Shown: in pieces, positions 13,127-18,362 of the stretch | How the letters are laid out: each line of letters begins with the position of its first letter | Position numbering within the stretch: the stretch's first letter is position 1 | From: DATBFX01 sp034667245 | Lineage (GTDB): Bacteria > Chloroflexota > Chloroflexia > Thermomicrobiales > UBA6265 | Direction of reading: 5' to 3' | Assembly: GCA_034667245.1 (NCBI GenBank) | Contig: JAXDKI010000136.1 | Span: 1 to 18,362 of the forward strand | Length of the DNA stretch: 18,362 bases | Notes under the pieces: generated by a model | Told to the model about the DNA's origin: nothing | What the model saw: only the letters and a program-made list of their open reading frames with translations | The model's database searches: none | Translations under genes and position numbers: made by a program

Positions 13127-13555
13127 ATGGCGGCACGCTTCAACGAACCGCTCTTTGTGATCAGTGTAGCGGCGCGTCTCGTGGAGATGCACCCGCAAAC
13201 GTTGAGAAAGTACGAAAAGGAAGGGCTGATCGAGCCGTCGCGCACGTCCGGCAACTTGCGGCTCTACTCCGACCGCGACATCGAGCGCCTGCGTCAGGTC
13301 AAGTACCTGGTCGAGGGACGGGGTCTGAATCTCGCCGGCGTCCAACTCGTCCTAGAGCTGACCCGTCGTTTGCGGGAGATCCGGCAGCAGACGGAGGACC
13401 TGCACCAGGGCGCGGTGCGGAACAGTCCCCAGCTCCGAGGCGGAGATTCGTTCGCGATGTTGCGCGACGAACTCGATGGGGTGCTGCGGATGCTTGGGTT
13501 CGTCGAGGAGCCGCAGCGGGACGATCGTCGAGACGGGCGGCCGGTTCTTCAGTAA
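13127..13555 (+). CDS. hspR: HspR, MerR-family heat-shock repressor
   Basis: The 142-residue protein carries the MerR-type winged helix: FVISVAARLVEMHPQTLRKYEKEGLIEPSRTSG (residues 10-42), very close to HspR, then YSDRDIERL. HspR represses clpB and, in some species, dnaK genes and uses DnaK as a corepressor; dnaK is not here. The C-terminal quarter, after about residue 105, is less conserved and rich in Arg and Gln. The ATG at 13127 follows GAGGTGAGGGA. An HspR-type operator overlaps the promoter just upstream, so autoregulation is expected. The gene precedes clpB by 87 bp. CTTGAGT at 13601-13607 in that gap matches one HAIR half-site, without a second half. Confidence 0.9.
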   Translation: MAARFNEPLFVISVAARLVEMHPQTLRKYEKEGLIEPSRTSGNLRLYSDRDIERLRQVKYLVEGRGLNLAGVQLVLELTRRLREIRQQTEDLHQGAVRNSPQLRGGDSFAMLRDELDGVLRMLGFVEEPQRDDRRDGRPVLQ

Positions 13556-13642
13556 CGACGAGACGATTTCACGCATGCAGAGCCGGCCGTGTGGGCATGG
13601 CTTGAGTCGGTGTGCCGGTGCAGGGCTGGCAAGGATGGACAG

Positions 13643-16249
<2,607 letters not shown>

Positions 16250-16271
16250 GGGCATTGGCCCCCGCTCCGAA

Positions 16272-16305
16272 CCCCCTCCCCCAATTTGGGGGGAGGGGGC
16301 TTTTT
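16272..16305 (+). terminator. Intrinsic terminator of hspR-clpB
   Basis: An 11-bp perfect stem, CCCCCTCCCCC (16272-16282) with GGGGGAGGGGG (16289-16299), has a 6-nt loop and is followed by CTTTTT. This is the clearest intrinsic terminator in the window, 22 nt after the clpB stop. Confidence 0.92.
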
Positions 16306-16525
16306 GTTGCCCGCTCTCGATGTGGTCGGATGTTGGGCGAAATCGGCAGTTTGGTGGTTGGGGAAACCCTCCCGGTCAGGCGTGACCGCCGAGTAGTGGC
16401 GGTGAGCGGCCTCGAGACTCGGTTGTTTCGCCCCGGCGGCGTGGGCTGCTCCGGCCGTGGGTGGGGGAGCGCGAACCGGCGACGGGGCAACGAGCGCGGA
16501 TCGGCACGCGGCGGGGGCACCTCCT

Positions 16526-16584
16526 GGCGCGTTGTGCAACGCGCCTCCGCCTCACTTGCGGTCCGCGCCGCTGTCCCGTAGGAT
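16526..16584 (+). promoter_or_regulatory. Palindromic operator and promoter of the AT-hook gene
   Basis: GGCGCGTTG-TG-CAACGCGCC (16526-16545) is a 20-bp palindrome broken only at its two central bases. It ends 10 bp before TTGCGG (16556-16561), which is spaced 17 bp from TAGGAT (16579-16584), a sound promoter. Transcription would begin near 16591, giving a leader of about 25 nt. The palindrome is in the place expected of an operator. The rest of the 366-bp gap after clpB (16306-16525) shows no gene. Confidence 0.55.
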
Positions 16585-16615
16585 CGTGGCGACGACGCAT
16601 GAATGGGTGGAGGCG

Positions 16616-17026
16616 ATGGCGGACGACCAGCAACATAACTCCGACGCAACGCCCGCGGTCCCGCGGAGGAAGCGCGGTCGCCCGCCGGTGGGTGCGGTGA
16701 GCACCGTGGAGCAGTCGGCAATTGCCCTGCGGGGTTGGGCCGACGGCGTTCTCGCGGAGCATGGGTTGTCGCGCGGCGAGACCGGCCATGATGTCGATGC
16801 GCTGAGAGCACTCGCCGAGGCGCGGGGTTGGGGGCATGCCACGGAGGAGCACCTACAGCGGCGACGCGAGCGGCGCTGGCGGGCGACCGTGTTTCGGCTC
16901 GACGCGCCGGGTGCGCAAGCGTGGGTGACGGGCGGAGCGACCGGCAACGCGGCGGTCGAGGCCGATGCCCTGGCGATTGCTCTGGCACGGATGCTGGCGC
17001 GTCCAGCTCGGGAAGCGGGGACGTGA
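16616..17026 (+). CDS. Hypothetical AT-hook-containing protein
   Basis: The 136-residue protein has an N-terminal RKRGRPP (18-24), an AT-hook-type minor-groove DNA-binding motif (core G-R-P). The rest is a small alpha/beta domain: Arg- and His-rich helices, then a strand-like WRATVFRLDAPGAQAWVTGG and a helix (NAAVEADALAIALARML) to the end. I do not recognise the family, and a nucleoid-associated or regulatory DNA-binding role is an inference from the AT-hook. ATG 16616 is only 2-3 nt after GGAGG, so GTG at 16607 is an alternative start. The frame continues up to 16457 but these upstream codons overlap the promoter. The next gene, for a small membrane protein, starts 100 bp later. Confidence 0.65.
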   Translation: MADDQQHNSDATPAVPRRKRGRPPVGAVSTVEQSAIALRGWADGVLAEHGLSRGETGHDVDALRALAEARGWGHATEEHLQRRRERRWRATVFRLDAPGAQAWVTGGATGNAAVEADALAIALARMLARPAREAGT

Positions 17027-17076
17027 TTCCCGCCTGCCCAGGGTGCTCGTCCCGTCGAGTCGCTTGCATTGCCCGC

Positions 17077-17082
17077 TATAAT
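17077..17082 (+). promoter_or_regulatory. -10 box of the small membrane protein gene
   Basis: TATAAT is a perfect -10, 45 nt above the ATG at 17127. The best -35 by spacing (GTCGAG at 17054-17059) is poor, so an activator may be needed. TTGCAT lies only 7 bp upstream, too close to serve as -35. Confidence 0.45.
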
Positions 17083-17126
17083 GGGGTGGAGAGGGCAGGC
17101 GGTCGCAGGCGGGAGGCAAGGGTGTT

Positions 17127-17261
17127 ATGGATCTGATCGAGGGAATCGTCAAAGCCGGGCTGATGCTCCTCTTCCTCTTCGTCGTGATCGGCGCCCTGGC
17201 GGCACTCTTCATGATCGTCTTCGGCATCGCGACCGGAATCGACGACAAGATGCAAAGCTAG
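17127..17261 (+). CDS. Small single-pass membrane protein, 44 residues
   Basis: The 44-residue product has a hydrophobic segment (about residues 8-36, rich in Leu, Phe, Val, Ile and Ala) flanked by acidic MDLIEG and an acidic, then Lys-containing tail (GIDDKMQS). GGAGG lies 10 nt before the ATG, and a good -10 lies 45 nt above it. Codons favour G or C in the third place throughout. It fits a small transmembrane protein, one helix. No function is known to me. It precedes the DUF2905-type protein by 23 bp, so the two may be co-transcribed, and both are small membrane proteins. It is short enough to be missed by length-filtered annotation. Confidence 0.7.
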   Translation: MDLIEGIVKAGLMLLFLFVVIGALAALFMIVFGIATGIDDKMQS

Positions 17262-17284
17262 GCCGGTCCGGTTAGGTCGCACTC

Positions 17285-17521
17285 GTGATCCCGGACATGG
17301 CGAGCCTTGGCAGAATCTTGATCGCGGTCGGCGCAGCGATCCTGTGCTTGGGTCTCTTCCTCACCATCGCCGCACGTGTCCCCCTCCTCAACGATCTGGG
17401 GAGACTTCCGGGTGACTTCGTCTGGCGGCGCGGCTCGACGACGGTCTATCTTCCGATCGCAACGTCCCTCGTGGTGAGTCTCGTCCTCTCCATCATCCTC
17501 GGCGTGATCCTCCGGCGCTAG
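17285..17521 (+). CDS. DUF2905 family membrane protein
   Basis: The 78-residue protein has two membrane helices (about 9-29 and 53-76) joined by a loop with LGRLPGDFVWRRGSTTVYLPIATS, the signature of the DUF2905 family, common in thermophilic and Gram-positive bacteria. Function is unknown. Two starts are possible: GTG at 17285 or ATG at 17297 (MASLGRILIAVG). The first has AGG about 10 nt upstream and the second has no ribosome binding site, so I use GTG, but the family usually begins near the ATG. It lies 23 bp after the 44-residue membrane protein. The short inverted repeat GGTCA/TGACC (17521-17538) lies at the stop codon. Confidence 0.85.
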   Translation: MIPDMASLGRILIAVGAAILCLGLFLTIAARVPLLNDLGRLPGDFVWRRGSTTVYLPIATSLVVSLVLSIILGVILRR

Positions 17522-17603
17522 GTCAAACCCAACTGACCCACCTCAGGCTACTCGTGCAGGTGTCGAATTGACCCCGTCGCCCGATGCGGACGCTCTGGCC
17601 GAC

Positions 17604-18035
17604 TCACCGGGTGCCTGGTGGCATCGCGGTCGCTCCCGCGCGCTCCGATCGACGTAGGGCCAGTTGGATCGCGGCGGCGAGTTCGTCGATGTCGAATGGC
17701 TTTAGGACGATGCCGCATTGCCAGGCGTCGAACTGGGACCGGCTCTGCTGCGCATAGCGCTGATTCGCGGTCGCGACGACGACGGGAATGTCGGCGGTCA
17801 CGGGGTCGCCCTTGAGCTTGCGCAGAAAGTGCCAACCGGCGTCTTCGCCGGCAAAGAGGAGGTCGAGGAGGACAACGTCGGGTCGCGCCCGGTGAAGGGC
17901 GCCGGTGCTGGCCGGAGGAAAGGTGTGGACGCAGAGGCGGTAACCTTCGTCTACGAGGAGCTCCTGATAGATTTGGAGAACCGCCTCGTCGTCGTCGATT
18001 ACCAGGATCAGCGGCACATCGGCCACGTTGCTCAT
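17604..18035 (-). CDS. Single-domain response regulator (receiver)
   Basis: The 143-residue protein is a CheY-like receiver without an output domain. The acidic triad is Asp14-16 (VIDDDE), the phosphoacceptor is Asp58 (VVLLDLL), the switch Thr is Thr89 (VVVATAN) and the conserved Lys is Lys112 (LKPF). All are intact. It probably passes phosphate to a partner or works by protein contact; no histidine kinase gene is in the window. I choose ATG at 18035. The frame is open to 18146, and ATG at 18065 is an alternative, but those residues are low-complexity and unlike the family. It converges with the DUF2905 gene. Confidence 0.88.
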   Translation of the reverse strand: MSNVADVPLILVIDDDEAVLQIYQELLVDEGYRLCVHTFPPASTGALHRARPDVVLLDLLFAGEDAGWHFLRKLKGDPVTADIPVVVATANQRYAQQSRSQFDAWQCGIVLKPFDIDELAAAIQLALRRSERAGATAMPPGTR

Positions 18036-18129
18036 GGCGGTCGTTGTCGTCCTCGCTAACTGCATCGCCTCTGGCCGCGCCGTATCACGGCCTTGAGTTG
18101 GCACGGTACGATGACATGCCGATATCAAT

Positions 18130-18158
18130 AAGGTACACCACGCCAACTATCGAGGCAA
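18130..18158 (-). promoter_or_regulatory. Possible promoter for the response-regulator gene
   Basis: On the minus strand TTGCCT (18158-18153) is 17 bp from TACCTT (18135-18130). The match is fair only. The leader would be about 88 nt. A second structure, a hairpin of CCTCC-TATGGG with CCCATA-AC-GGAGG (18177-18207), lies just upstream. The 209-bp gap to the transposase holds nothing else I can identify. Confidence 0.3.
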
Positions 18159-18236
18159 CGGAATCGGGGCGCCATTCCTCCTATGGGGGTCGAGCCCATA
18201 ACGGAGGCTACCAGCTTACTCCAGCGGTACTTCTTA

Positions 18237-18362
18237 GAGGGTGTTTATGAAGCATTGTGGCGGACCAGCTTACGCAACATGGTACCACCGAACGCGGCGT
18301 AGATCATCGCTTCGCTCGTCGTCGTCATCGCCTCGTAATCCTTGCTCAGCCGCCGGTACCGC
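18237..18362 (-). mobile_element. Insertion sequence end, IS5-like
   Basis: The transposase C-terminus (18245-18361) is followed on the minus strand by a short terminal region: GAGGGTG at 18237-18243, next to TTAG at 18234-18237, which fits the YTAR target preferred by IS5-family elements. The other end lies outside the window, so the exact boundary and duplication cannot be fixed. Confidence 0.6.
18245..18361 (-). CDS. Transposase, IS5-like, C-terminal fragment (truncated by window)
   Basis: The last 38 residues of a transposase run off the window edge. They read RYRRLSKDYEAMTTTSEAMI, then YAAFGGTMLRKLVRHNAS. The arrangement R-R-L-x-K-D-Y/F-E followed by a helical tail ending in L-x-R-x-x-R is typical of the C-terminus of DDE transposases of the IS5 family (DDE_Tnp_1_2 type). 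The fragment has no stop or frameshift, so nothing suggests a broken copy. The neighbour upstream on the same strand is the response regulator, unrelated. Confidence 0.75.
   Translation of the reverse strand, partial: RYRRLSKDYEAMTTTSEAMIYAAFGGTMLRKLVRHNAS

Noticed and set aside
18101..18120. Sigma-54 promoter (TTGGCACGG)
   Set aside because: The -12 GC element is missing at the right distance.

Overview
The window is high-GC bacterial chromosomal DNA with tightly packed genes. The form II CO-dehydrogenase-like operon (order S-L-M), the hspR-clpB pair, a DUF2905-type protein and paired membrane HD-GYP and GGDEF-EAL proteins together suggest a Chloroflexota bacterium, perhaps of the Thermomicrobia (Sphaerobacter-like). 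This is inferred from gene content only; an actinobacterium is the main alternative. No rRNA or tRNA was seen.

Layout. 1-1265: the tail of an unknown gene, a 59-residue small ORF and a P-loop kinase-like protein. 1366-2634 (minus): an MFS exporter, converging on the kinase. 2757-2843: a long imperfect inverted repeat that looks like a dispersed intergenic element. 2937-3934 (minus): two genes for secreted paralogues (one Tat, one Sec) sharing a W-C-x-x-D-P-G motif. 3935-4345: a divergent regulatory region with repeated operator-like boxes and a structured leader. 4346-7867 (plus): a two-gene cyclic-di-GMP operon, an HD-GYP phosphodiesterase followed by a GGDEF-EAL protein. Both proteins carry a related membrane sensor module. 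8211-12144 (plus): coxS-coxL-coxM, a molybdenum hydroxylase of form II type. Both gaps between these genes contain heptanucleotide repeats with inverted copies. 12359-13036 (minus): a glycerophosphodiester phosphodiesterase. 13127-16249 (plus): hspR-clpB, with a near-consensus promoter overlapped by an inverted repeat of HspR (HAIR) geometry and closed by a strong intrinsic terminator. 16616-17521 (plus): an AT-hook protein with a 20-bp palindrome above its promoter, a 44-residue membrane peptide and a DUF2905-type membrane protein. 17604-18035 (minus): a stand-alone response-regulator receiver. 18237-end: one end of an IS5-like insertion sequence with the transposase C-terminus.

How the genes work together. 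The cox genes encode the three subunits of one enzyme: iron-sulfur, molybdenum and FAD. HspR should repress its own operon and release ClpB on heat or protein damage. The HD-GYP and GGDEF-EAL proteins should set a local cyclic-di-GMP level from related membrane signals. The EAL domain lacks its usual catalytic lysine, so this pair may divide degradation (HD-GYP) and synthesis (GGDEF) between them. The remaining genes look like independent single units.
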